Below the pieces are notes generated by a model. That model saw only the letters and a list, made by a program, of their open reading frames with translations. It made no database searches and had not been told where the DNA came from. This document shows positions 1 to 7,129 of a stretch of 64,000 nucleotides of DNA, piece after piece. A program made the position numbers and the translations under genes. How positions within the stretch are numbered: position 1 is the first letter of the stretch; each line of letters opens with the position of its first letter. The stretch covers positions 1 through 64,000 of the forward strand of contig VEQP01000001.1 in NCBI GenBank assembly GCA_018883185.1, written 5' to 3'. This DNA comes from Nevskiaceae bacterium. Its GTDB lineage: Bacteria; Pseudomonadota; Gammaproteobacteria; Steroidobacterales; Steroidobacteraceae.

Positions 1-195
1 ATCCCGCAATATGCAGGCAAACAAATTCGTGCACTGCGCGAGCGCGTGAAAGTCAGTCAGACGGTGTTCGCATCTTTGCTGAACACGAGCGCTTCGACGG
101 TACGCAAGTGGGAGATTGGTGAGAAGCGGCCGAGCGGTCCGTCTCTAAAGCTTCTCAATTTATTGGATCGCAAAGGTCTCGACGCGGTGCTTTAA
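1..195 (+). CDS. HigA/NadS-like XRE antitoxin, 3' part
   Basis: Reading from base 1, 64 codons run to a TAA at 193-195; the start lies outside the window. The product is a lambda-repressor-type helix-turn-helix: a SQTVFASLL helix, then the recognition segment STVRKWEIGEKRPSGP, then a short leucine-rich tail. The phrase KWE.GEKRPSGPSLKLL is typical of HigA-2/NadS-type antitoxins that repress their own operon and neutralise a RelE-like mRNase. The toxin would be upstream, outside the window. The family call is firm; the specific pair is inferred. Confidence 0.75.
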   Translation: MPQYAGKQIRALRERVKVSQTVFASLLNTSASTVRKWEIGEKRPSGPSLKLLNLLDRKGLDAVL

Positions 196-270
196 CTGAA
201 AACTCTCCGCTCACCCACCGAGTGCTGATACGAATCGAGCGTCATAACTTACACACGGCTTGGCGGCCTA

Positions 271-309
271 TCCCTTGGTCCGCAGGTGTGAATCCAAGCG
301 GGCCCAGTC
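271..309. repeat. 39-bp direct repeat, copy A (before brnTA)
   Basis: This 39-bp sequence recurs at 921-959 with one difference (T at 287, C at 937). The pair brackets brnT-brnA. Inside the repeat, GGTCCGC (277-283) can pair with GCGGGCC (298-304) over 7 bp including one G-T pair, and CTTGG (274-278) with CCAAG (294-298), so it can fold. It resembles a short interspersed palindromic element or a cassette boundary more than a transposon end. No integron recombination site is recognisable. Confidence 0.8.
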
Positions 310-349
310 GCCGATGATCTGGCGGGAAGTTGTAGTTACAATAACGTCG

Positions 350-625
350 ATGCGCATCACCTATGATCCGGTCAAGCGTGCGAAGACGTTTCAGGGCCGT
401 GGGCTCGACTTCGACGACGCCGTTAAAGTGTCTTCGGGAGTCACATTCGAGGTCGAGGATACGCGTCGAGACTATGGCGAGACCCGAATGATCTGCTTCG
501 GCTGGTTGAAGGATCGCCTGGTGGTAATCGGTTACACACCTCGCGGCAGTAACCGCCACATATTCAGCATGAGGAAAGCTAATGACCGCGAAAAAGCGCG
601 CCTCGCGCCGCTCCTTGAAATCTGA
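350..625 (+). CDS. brnT: BrnT family type II toxin
   Basis: 91 residues. The BrnT pattern is clear: MRITYDPVKRAKTF at the N-terminus, the RDYGETRMICFGW strand, a VVIGYTPRG strand, and the C-terminal IFSMRKANDREK, corresponding to the family's conserved arginine-rich end. BrnT is a RelE-fold ribonuclease that inhibits translation. In-frame codons exist upstream to 260, but they run through the 271-309 repeat, so the ATG at 350 directly before the conserved domain is preferred. The gene overlaps brnA by 44 bases. The usual N-x-x-K-H-G signature is altered (KTFQGRG), so activity should not be assumed. Confidence 0.85.
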   Translation: MRITYDPVKRAKTFQGRGLDFDDAVKVSSGVTFEVEDTRRDYGETRMICFGWLKDRLVVIGYTPRGSNRHIFSMRKANDREKARLAPLLEI

Positions 626-857
626 CCTTGTACGGTCGGATGCTCACGTTGTGACCGTCAAAGAGTACAAAGAACTCCCCGAGTTGACGCCGGAGATGAT
701 CGCGCGTGGTTCAATTCGAAAAGGAGGGCGCCCGGTATCAACGAATCCTCGGAAGTTGATAACCATTCGGTTGCCTGCCGATGTCATCGCACGCTGGAAG
801 TCCACCGGTCCCGGTTGGCAGACACGAATGGCTGATCGACTCAGTAAAGCTCGATAA
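582..857 (+). CDS. brnA: BrnA family antitoxin
   Basis: 91 residues, starting inside the end of brnT, the usual toxin-first arrangement of brnTA. The N-terminus is basic. The middle carries the LPELTPEMIARGSIRKGGRP segment that precedes the DNA-binding part in BrnA proteins, and the C-terminus is a ribbon-helix-helix-like unit (KLITIRLPADVIARWKSTG, then WQTRMADRLSKA). BrnA binds BrnT and represses the brnTA promoter. The operator would lie in 196-349, where the 39-bp repeat also sits. Confidence 0.88.
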   Translation: MTAKKRASRRSLKSDLVRSDAHVVTVKEYKELPELTPEMIARGSIRKGGRPVSTNPRKLITIRLPADVIARWKSTGPGWQTRMADRLSKAR

Positions 858-887
858 AAGTAAATCTGACGCAACCGTTTGAAGATC

Positions 888-913
888 AAGCCCTGCAGCG
901 TAAGACAGGGTTT
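888..913 (+). terminator. Possible hairpin terminator after brnA
   Basis: AAGCCCTG (888-895) pairs with CAGGGTTT (906-913) across a 10-base loop, 30 bases after the brnA stop. Only a short T tract is part of the stem and no clear U-run follows, so it may instead belong to the repeat element at 921-959. Confidence 0.35.
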
Positions 914-920
914 CTCATAA

Positions 921-959
921 TCCCTTGGTCCGCAGGCGTGAATCCAAGCGGGCCCAGTC
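921..959. repeat. 39-bp direct repeat, copy B (after brnTA)
   Basis: Second copy of the 271-309 sequence, 38 of 39 bases identical and in the same orientation, 650 bp from the first. It sits between the hairpin at 888-913 and the decayed antitoxin at 966-1136. Direct repeats around a complete toxin-antitoxin pair would be expected of a cassette-like insertion or recombination between short repeats. Confidence 0.8.
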
Positions 960-965
960 TTATGG

Positions 966-1136
966 TTATGCAGCTCGGCGTTTTTTCTCGGCTTGAGCCA
1001 GATCAAAGGTGCTCTGCAGGTTCATCCAGAGACGGGCAGAGGTGCCGAGTGTTTCTACGAGGTCGAGCGCTGCATCTGCCGTGATTACACTGTTAGCATG
1101 CAAAGCGACGGCATGAAAAGGGCCGATGGATCGCAG
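966..1136 (-). pseudogene. higA antitoxin remnant (C-terminal part)
   Basis: On the minus strand a 56-residue open stretch, closed upstream by a stop at 1137-1139, reads VITADAALDLVETLGTSARL, then WMNLQSTFDLAQAEKK. This is the HigA C-terminal signature (ITADTALRL...FGTS..FWLNLQ..YDL). No ATG or good start precedes it and the N-terminal helix-turn-helix is absent, so it is probably a truncated gene. The 308 bp between brnA and the aldo-keto reductase contain this remnant, the repeat copy and the hairpin; I see nothing else there. Confidence 0.6.
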
Positions 1137-1165
1137 CTAAAATCGGTAACGAGCAGGACACCAAC

Positions 1166-2131
1166 ATGTTGATACGCGGTCTCGGGCAGTCGGGCATTTC
1201 GGTATCGGCCATCGGGCTCGGCTGTATGGGGCTCTCCGAGTTCTACGGTGCACCCACCGAAGAATCCGTGGCGGTTGATCTGCTTCACCGGTCCCTTGAT
1301 CTGGGTGTGACCCACTTTGATACGGCGGAGATTTACGGGCAAGGCCGTAACGAAGAGCTCCTCGGGAAGGCGTTCGCCGGACGCTGGCATCAGCTGGTTC
1401 TGGCCACCAAGTTCGGCCCTCAACGCGACCCGGCCACGGGCGCTGTTACTGGCATAGACGGCTCGCCCGCCAGTGTCCGCCGTTCGTGTGAGGGCAGTCT
1501 GAAGCGACTGCGTACCGAGCGGATCGATCTCTATTACCTGCACCGTGTGGATCCGGCCACACCGATCGAGGAGACGGTGGGGGCGATGGCGACGCTGGTG
1601 CGCGAGGGCAAGATCAGAGCAATTGGTCTGTCAGAGGCATCCGCCGAGACGATCGAACGGGCACAAGCCGTTCATCCCATCGCCGCGCTTCAGTCGGAAT
1701 ATTCCATATTCAGCCGTGACATCGAGAAGGACATCCTTCCCGCGTGCCTGCGGCACGGCATCAGTTTGGTCGCCTACTCGCCCCTCGGCAGAGGCATGCT
1801 CACAGGCCGGTTCGCGGCATCGGACGATCGCCCTGCCGAAGCGAACGATTTCCGCGCCAACCTGCAGCCCCGATTCAGGACGGGTAACTTCGAGTCGAAC
1901 CTCAGGCTGGTCGAGGTGCTCCGGCATCTTGCTGCCGGGAAGGGATGTTCGGCGGCGCAGCTCGCCCTGGCGTGGGTATTGGAGAAGGGAGAGCATGTCG
2001 TGGCCATTCCCGGCACCACCAGGTTGGCGAATCTCCAGTCCAACCTGGCCGCACTCGATTGCCGGTTGACGTCTGAGGACCTCGCAACTCTCGGCGAGTT
2101 AGCAGGCCAGGTGCTTGGGAGCCGCTACTAG
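1166..2131 (+). CDS. Aldo/keto reductase (YakC/AKR13-like)
   Basis: 321 residues, full length for an NADPH-dependent aldo/keto reductase TIM barrel. The catalytic tetrad is visible: Asp52 and Tyr57 (FDTAEIYG), Lys82 (LATKFG) and His126 (YYLHRVD). The C-terminal cofactor-binding segment reads VVAIPGTTRLANLQSN. It would reduce small aldehydes or ketones in the cytosol; the substrate cannot be told. It stands alone, 35 bases before dgcN, and could be co-transcribed with it. Confidence 0.9.
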   Translation: MLIRGLGQSGISVSAIGLGCMGLSEFYGAPTEESVAVDLLHRSLDLGVTHFDTAEIYGQGRNEELLGKAFAGRWHQLVLATKFGPQRDPATGAVTGIDGSPASVRRSCEGSLKRLRTERIDLYYLHRVDPATPIEETVGAMATLVREGKIRAIGLSEASAETIERAQAVHPIAALQSEYSIFSRDIEKDILPACLRHGISLVAYSPLGRGMLTGRFAASDDRPAEANDFRANLQPRFRTGNFESNLRLVEVLRHLAAGKGCSAAQLALAWVLEKGEHVVAIPGTTRLANLQSNLAALDCRLTSEDLATLGELAGQVLGSRY

Positions 2132-2166
2132 GCCGAGCGGCATGTGACAATTCTGGACCGGTCACT

Positions 2167-3198
2167 ATGATTGAAAAGCTCACCTCTCTAGTCCTGCAAA
2201 AGCCTTATCTGCTCTTCTTGGCGGATGTGGACGATATGGTGACGGCGAAGACCGCGTGCGGCATTCGTGACTGGGCGCGCGATAGCGTCGTTGGGCAGTG
2301 GCGAACATCGCCAAAGGCCGTGGATTTAGGACTTCCGGAATTCGACCCTGAAGCTGCTGTCGTTCAAGGAGCGCGCTCGGTCATCGTCGGTGCCGCTCCG
2401 TCGGGCGGTGAGCTGCCGAGCCATTGGGTGGCGTCTTTGGTCCAGGCGGCGAATGCGGGTCTGGATATTGTGTGCGGTTTGCATAGCAAGTTATCCAGCA
2501 ACCCCGAGCTGGTGGCTGCGGCGCACAAGAGCGGCGTTGCGCTGATCGATGTCCGCACCCCGCCGCAAGACCTGCCCGTTGGAACGGGAATTCGGCGCAG
2601 CGGCAAAAGGGTGCTGGCGGTGGGCGCAGATTGCGCCATCGGCAAGAAATACGCGACGTTGTCGATTGCCCGGGAAATGGCGCGACGCGGATGGGATCAC
2701 CATTTTCGGGCCACAGGTCAAACGGGCATCATGATATCGGGCGGCGGTATTCCAATGGATGCCGTGGTCGCCGACTTTCTCGCGGGTGCCGCAGAGGTTT
2801 TGTCACCTGATGCTGATCCATCTCATTGGGACGTCATCGAGGGGCAAGGTTCATTATTCCACCCGGCCTACGCCGGGGTAACACTCGGCCTGATCCACGG
2901 ATCACAGCCCGATGCTCTGATATACGTCCATTCGCTGACTCGCGGGGAGATTGATGGCGTTCCTGGCTATCGGCTGCCAGATCTGGCCACAGGTATCGCG
3001 CGAAGTATTGAAGCAGCACAGCTGACCAATCCGGATGTGCGCCTTGCCGGTATTGCTATCAACACGGCGCATCTATCCGAAGACGAGGCCCGCGATGTCC
3101 TGGCAGGGCTGGCCAAATCCCATGATGCGCCTTGCTTTGATCCGCTGCGTTTTGGTGTCGAGGCTGTGATCGACCGTCTGGCTGAATGGGCACCATGA
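2167..3198 (+). CDS. dgcN: DgcN/DUF1611 D-glutamate N-acetyltransferase-like protein
   Basis: 343 residues covering the full DUF1611 family: an N-terminal Rossmann-like part (about 1-140) and a C-terminal P-loop-like domain starting at VLAVGADCAIGKKYATL (phosphate-loop residues about 153-161). Characterised relatives (DgcN) acetylate D-glutamate as the first step of a pathway in which DgcA racemises N-acetyl-D-glutamate. The immediately overlapping downstream gene is such an epimerase (ATGA overlap at 3195-3198), which makes this role likely. Family membership is seen; substrate is inferred from family and context. Base composition here is less GC-rich than after 7.1 kb. Confidence 0.82.
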   Translation: MIEKLTSLVLQKPYLLFLADVDDMVTAKTACGIRDWARDSVVGQWRTSPKAVDLGLPEFDPEAAVVQGARSVIVGAAPSGGELPSHWVASLVQAANAGLDIVCGLHSKLSSNPELVAAAHKSGVALIDVRTPPQDLPVGTGIRRSGKRVLAVGADCAIGKKYATLSIAREMARRGWDHHFRATGQTGIMISGGGIPMDAVVADFLAGAAEVLSPDADPSHWDVIEGQGSLFHPAYAGVTLGLIHGSQPDALIYVHSLTRGEIDGVPGYRLPDLATGIARSIEAAQLTNPDVRLAGIAINTAHLSEDEARDVLAGLAKSHDAPCFDPLRFGVEAVIDRLAEWAP

Positions 3199-4184
3199 AG
3201 ATCGACATTGCCTCGCACCGTTGGCCGCTTAACGAACCGTTTGAAATTGCGCGCGGTGTTGAGCTTGATGTGGAGTTGATCGAGGTGACCCTGACTGACA
3301 GTCAGGGCCGTGTTGGTCGCGGCGAGGCCGCCGGCGTTGATTATGACGGGGAAACCGGTGACAGCATGACGGGACAGCTGGAGGCTGCACGTCCAGCGCT
3401 CAACGATAGCTTGACCTTCGATGATGTGCAGTCGCTTCTACCCAAAGGTGGTGCGCGCAATGCACTCGATTGTGCCTTATGGGATCTGGCGAGCAAACGA
3501 GCGGGCCGGGCCGCTGCCGACCTTGCCGGGCTGACGCCCCTCAAGCCGCTAGTGACGGCCTTTACCATCGGGTTGGGATCGCTTGCGCAAACAGCGGAGC
3601 GGGCGCGCCGCGTACAGCATTTTCCGCTGATCAAGATCAAGCTTGATGCGACACGACATATCGATCGGGTCAAATGCGTACGCGATGCCGCACCGCAGGC
3701 CGAATTGATCGTCGATGCCAATCAGGCATGGGATCGTGCGCTGCTCGAAAATTTGTTGCCGCGTCTGGAAGTTGAAGGCGTGACCTTGATCGAGCAACCG
3801 CTTGAGGCAGGGCGCGATGCCGATCTTGCCGGGCTTGAGTCGCCAATCCCGGTAGGGGCCGATGAAAGTCTGACAGATATGGCATCGTTTGCAGCGATTG
3901 CGCCCTTCTATCAGGTCATCAACATCAAGCTCGATAAATGCGGCGGACTGACAGAAGCATTGCGCCTTGCAAGCGCGGCGCGCGCCGCAGGGATGGAGAT
4001 CATGGTCGGCAATATGCTGGGTACTTCGCTCGGTATGGCACCGGCTTTTCTGGTCGCACAGCAAGCGCGCTGGGCGGACCTTGACGGTCCGCTTTTGTTG
4101 GCTGGGGACCGACCCTACGCGATGCAATTCCATCTCGGTATTGTTGAATCAGTACCGCCAGCGCTTTGGGGAGGGGCAGATTGA
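3195..4184 (+). CDS. dgcA: DgcA-like N-acetyl-D-glutamate racemase / dipeptide epimerase (enolase superfamily)
   Basis: 329 residues from the ATG at 3195, which overlaps the dgcN stop (ATGA); an ATG at 3186 is also in frame but the overlap start fits coupling. This is an enolase-superfamily barrel of the dipeptide-epimerase branch. The base motif is Lys147-x-Lys149 (IKIKL), metal ligands are Asp174 (VDANQ), Glu200 (IEQPL) and Asp223 (GADES), and the opposite lysines are 245/248 (INIKLDKCGG). It would epimerise the alpha carbon of N-acetyl-glutamate or an acidic dipeptide. Next to dgcN, N-acetyl-D-glutamate is the best guess; L-Ala-D/L-Glu from murein is the alternative. Confidence 0.85.
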   Translation: MKIDIASHRWPLNEPFEIARGVELDVELIEVTLTDSQGRVGRGEAAGVDYDGETGDSMTGQLEAARPALNDSLTFDDVQSLLPKGGARNALDCALWDLASKRAGRAAADLAGLTPLKPLVTAFTIGLGSLAQTAERARRVQHFPLIKIKLDATRHIDRVKCVRDAAPQAELIVDANQAWDRALLENLLPRLEVEGVTLIEQPLEAGRDADLAGLESPIPVGADESLTDMASFAAIAPFYQVINIKLDKCGGLTEALRLASAARAAGMEIMVGNMLGTSLGMAPAFLVAQQARWADLDGPLLLAGDRPYAMQFHLGIVESVPPALWGGAD

Positions 4185-4405
4185 CGTCAACTGAAATGGT
4201 AACGCACTGACCGATCGATGCTGCCGATCAGGCATTAATGGGGCACTCGCTGAGGGGACTCACCTGTCTTGCGTCAATGTTCACGGCTCCCGCCACATGC
4301 TCGACCAGTCGCAAGTTAAAGGCATTTCGACGGTAGAGATCGCAAAACCAATCGCCCGTAGCCGTATCAACGCCGCGCGGCCGCAACGCATCAAAGGAGG
4401 GTGAT

Positions 4406-5749
4406 ATGCAAAAGAACTACCGTTGGGAACGGCAGCCCGACGCTGCAGCGGCACTTTCTGCATGGCTTGCCGATGCTTGTACGCGCTCGCCGGCGCTGAC
4501 CGCTTTGCATGGTCGCTTGCTGGAGGCGGCAGGAGTGCGTCTTCGCGATATCATTGATCATGTCGACACAAATAACCCAGCGGAGCTTGAACTGTTCAGC
4601 GCCGCTGGATGGTCGGTAACGGCGGACAGTGTCTGGAAGAACATGAGCGGTCTGTTTCCCGCGGTTATTGCCCGTGGACCCGTGACCGTCTGGCTGCGCG
4701 TAGAGGCAGTGGAAGACTTTCTGGCGACGAACAATATCAGCGCGACCATTGAAGGCGACCTCCATGGCCCGTTCCGCAGGGCAATCATTGCGAATGATGC
4801 AGTCCGGGTCGGCGTGCTCGAACGCAATGGTCACCCCGGGTATGATGTTCCCGCTGTCGCCCCCGCCGACATTCGTTCAGCGCGCCTGCACCTGCAGGCA
4901 TTCAAGGCGCGGCGGCGGCAGTTCGATACGGTTGCGCAGGGCCTTATCCATACCGAGGGGCTGGTTGATGCCGCAGTCGCGGACATCGGCCCGAACTGGG
5001 CCTGCGATTTGTGGCTCAAGGCAGAACGCGACTTTTGGATGACACGCTGCCCCTCCGGCCGAGTGCAAAAGGCGCGGCAAGATTCCATCGGAATCGGCTG
5101 GTGCAACATTGATCACCACACCTATGACGGCTCGCGCGCGCATTACCGGCACTCCATTCGAATCTTCGAAAAGTTGGGCTATGAGCGGCGCGAAATGCTC
5201 TATGCGGGCGAACTGGCGGGATGGGGCAGCCAGGTGCTTGAGCAGCCGGTGATTGGTTCCACCATCTTTGCCGATGTCGATTTGGCTCCACATGAACTGA
5301 CGGTTGACTTTGCGCATGAAGTTTTACCAGAGCTGCCGAAGCATCGGCGCGCCGGGCTGCTAACGGAGTTGCTGGGTGAGTCCATATTGGAAGCCGGTCT
5401 CAACCATGTGGCAGCACTTTACGATCACGTTCTTTTGCATGGTCAGTTGAAGCAGCGGAACATCAGCATGATGGCCCCGTTTACCGACTGGCCGCATCTC
5501 TACCAGGAGCTGACCGAAGGAGACTGGTGCGCAGTCGATCCCGCACGGGTCGATCGGCTGGAGGCTGGCGGGCATATCGGGGCGGATGAAGCAGAACGCT
5601 TGCGTCTTGAGGGATCCATCGTCACGCATCTGGAAAATATTGAGCGCAATGACGGTTACAAGGGCTTCAACCGTGAGGGCATTGACAGCGTTTTGCGCAA
5701 GCTTGATCCGCGCGCCTATCTGGCCACCGCAAATGATGTCGGATCATGA
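4406..5749 (+). CDS. Uncharacterised 447-aa protein, possible VOC-fold metalloenzyme
   Basis: Not recognised with confidence. It is a soluble protein with a good ribosome site (AAAGGAGGG) before the ATG. The best-structured part is residues about 230-345: DHHTYDGSRAHYRHSI, LGYERREMLYAGE, WGSQVLEQP and FADVDL. The His...Glu spacing recalls vicinal-oxygen-chelate (glyoxalase-like) folds. Length and the N-terminal helical part are also reminiscent of DUF1338/HglS 2-oxoadipate dioxygenases, but conserved residues do not line up convincingly. It overlaps the next gene, a D-2-hydroxy-acid dehydrogenase, by 4 bases, so it may make or consume the same 2-hydroxy or 2-oxo acid. The 221 bp before it contain no gene I can support. 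Confidence 0.45.
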   Translation: MQKNYRWERQPDAAAALSAWLADACTRSPALTALHGRLLEAAGVRLRDIIDHVDTNNPAELELFSAAGWSVTADSVWKNMSGLFPAVIARGPVTVWLRVEAVEDFLATNNISATIEGDLHGPFRRAIIANDAVRVGVLERNGHPGYDVPAVAPADIRSARLHLQAFKARRRQFDTVAQGLIHTEGLVDAAVADIGPNWACDLWLKAERDFWMTRCPSGRVQKARQDSIGIGWCNIDHHTYDGSRAHYRHSIRIFEKLGYERREMLYAGELAGWGSQVLEQPVIGSTIFADVDLAPHELTVDFAHEVLPELPKHRRAGLLTELLGESILEAGLNHVAALYDHVLLHGQLKQRNISMMAPFTDWPHLYQELTEGDWCAVDPARVDRLEAGGHIGADEAERLRLEGSIVTHLENIERNDGYKGFNREGIDSVLRKLDPRAYLATANDVGS

Positions 5750-7113
5750 GTACGGGCTCGGTATATTTGCGAACGCTGTTCGGCGACCGCTATGTAGAAA
5801 CGGCGGCGGTCCGGCAGCATCATGGCGGTGGCGAAGGCTTTCGCGGCAACCATGCACCCGATGCAGTGCTATATGCCGAGAGCACGGAGGATGTGGCGCT
5901 GGCGGTCCATCATTGTGCCAACCATCGCTTCCCGATCATTCCATTCGGTGTCGGTACGTCTCTGGAAGGCCAGGTTGAAGCGATCCACGGCGGCCTGTGC
6001 ATCGACCTGTCACGAATGAACAAGGTGCTGGCTGTCAGCGCGGATGATCTTGATTGCCGCGTGGAAGCAGGCGTAACGCGTGAACAGCTCAACGCAGAAA
6101 TCAAGGGGCAGGGGCTCTTCTTCCCGTTGGACCCTGGCGCCAATGCCACGCTCGGCGGCATGGCAGCCACCCGCGCATCGGGCACCAATGCCGTGCGCTA
6201 TGGCACCATGCGCGACGTTGCGCTTGGCCTGACCGTGGTGACTCCGCAAGGCGCAGTGATCAAAACGGGGGGGCGGGCCCGAAAATCGTCGGCAGGCTAT
6301 GACCTCACCCGCCTTTATGTGGGGAGCGAAGGCACGCTTGGGATCATCACCGAGGTGCAACTGCGGTTGTTCGGTGTTCCCGAAACCATCGCAGCTGCCA
6401 GCGTGCAGTTTCAGGCACTGTCGCATGCCACCGCAGCGGTGCAGATCATCCTGCAGTTGGGCATTCCGCTGGCCCGTATCGAGCTGCTCGACGCACTCCA
6501 GATGAAGGCGTGTATCGCCTATTCCAAATTGTCCGAATACAGCGAGCGAGCGACCCTGTTCCTGGAGTTTCATGGCACCCCGGTGAGCGTTGCCGATCAG
6601 GTTGCCCAGGTCGAGGCCATAGTGCGCGAGTTTGATGCTTTGCCGTTTCGCTGGGCAACGGCAACCGAGGATCGGACGGCGCTATGGACTGCGCGGCACA
6701 ACGGCTACTGGGCAGCGCGTGCGCTGGCACCAGGAAAGGATAGCTTTGCCACCGATGCTTGCGTCCCGATCTCACGTCTTGCCGACTGCATCGACGCCTG
6801 TCAGGCGCTGGCGCAAGACAGCGGACTGCTTACGCCGATCGTCGGCCATGTCGGCGATGGCAATTTTCATATGCTGATACTGCATGACGCGAAAGATCCG
6901 GCAGAGCTCGCGCGGGCAGAGGCGCTTTCGCTCGCGGTCGCCCGGGAAGCCATCGCCCGTGGTGGCACCTGCACCGGTGAACACGGTATTGGCTTGCACA
7001 AGAAGGCACTGCTGCGCGAGGAACATGGCGACGCCGTGGAGGTGATGGCCACCATCAAGCGCGCGCTTGATCCACTTGGCATCATGAATCCCGGGAAGAT
7101 GGTTGATGCCTAG
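5746..7113 (+). CDS. FAD-linked D-2-hydroxy-acid (D-lactate type) dehydrogenase
   Basis: 455 residues: FAD_binding_4 domain about 35-215 (PFGVGTSLEGQ, then DPGANATLGGMAATRASG, then YDLTRLYVGSEGTLGIITE) and FAD-oxidase C-terminal domain about 215-453 with HVGDGNFH and CTGEHGIGLHKK. This is the cytochrome-type D-lactate dehydrogenase / D-2-hydroxyglutarate dehydrogenase family, which oxidises D-2-hydroxy acids and passes electrons to quinone or cytochrome. Translation is coupled to the preceding unknown protein (ATGA). D-lactate is the default substrate; D-2-hydroxyglutarate is possible given the D-glutamate genes nearby. Confidence 0.88.
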   Translation: MSTGSVYLRTLFGDRYVETAAVRQHHGGGEGFRGNHAPDAVLYAESTEDVALAVHHCANHRFPIIPFGVGTSLEGQVEAIHGGLCIDLSRMNKVLAVSADDLDCRVEAGVTREQLNAEIKGQGLFFPLDPGANATLGGMAATRASGTNAVRYGTMRDVALGLTVVTPQGAVIKTGGRARKSSAGYDLTRLYVGSEGTLGIITEVQLRLFGVPETIAAASVQFQALSHATAAVQIILQLGIPLARIELLDALQMKACIAYSKLSEYSERATLFLEFHGTPVSVADQVAQVEAIVREFDALPFRWATATEDRTALWTARHNGYWAARALAPGKDSFATDACVPISRLADCIDACQALAQDSGLLTPIVGHVGDGNFHMLILHDAKDPAELARAEALSLAVAREAIARGGTCTGEHGIGLHKKALLREEHGDAVEVMATIKRALDPLGIMNPGKMVDA

Positions 7114-7129
7114 TATCGCGTCAGCGCGG

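Noticed and set aside
4186-4405. Open frame without stops in the dgcA/4406 spacer ending GTAACGC-like at its left
   Set aside because: No start codon in a sensible place, no recognisable protein, and it ends at the ribosome site of the next gene. The GTAACGC at 4199 has the wrong spacing and no second half-site.
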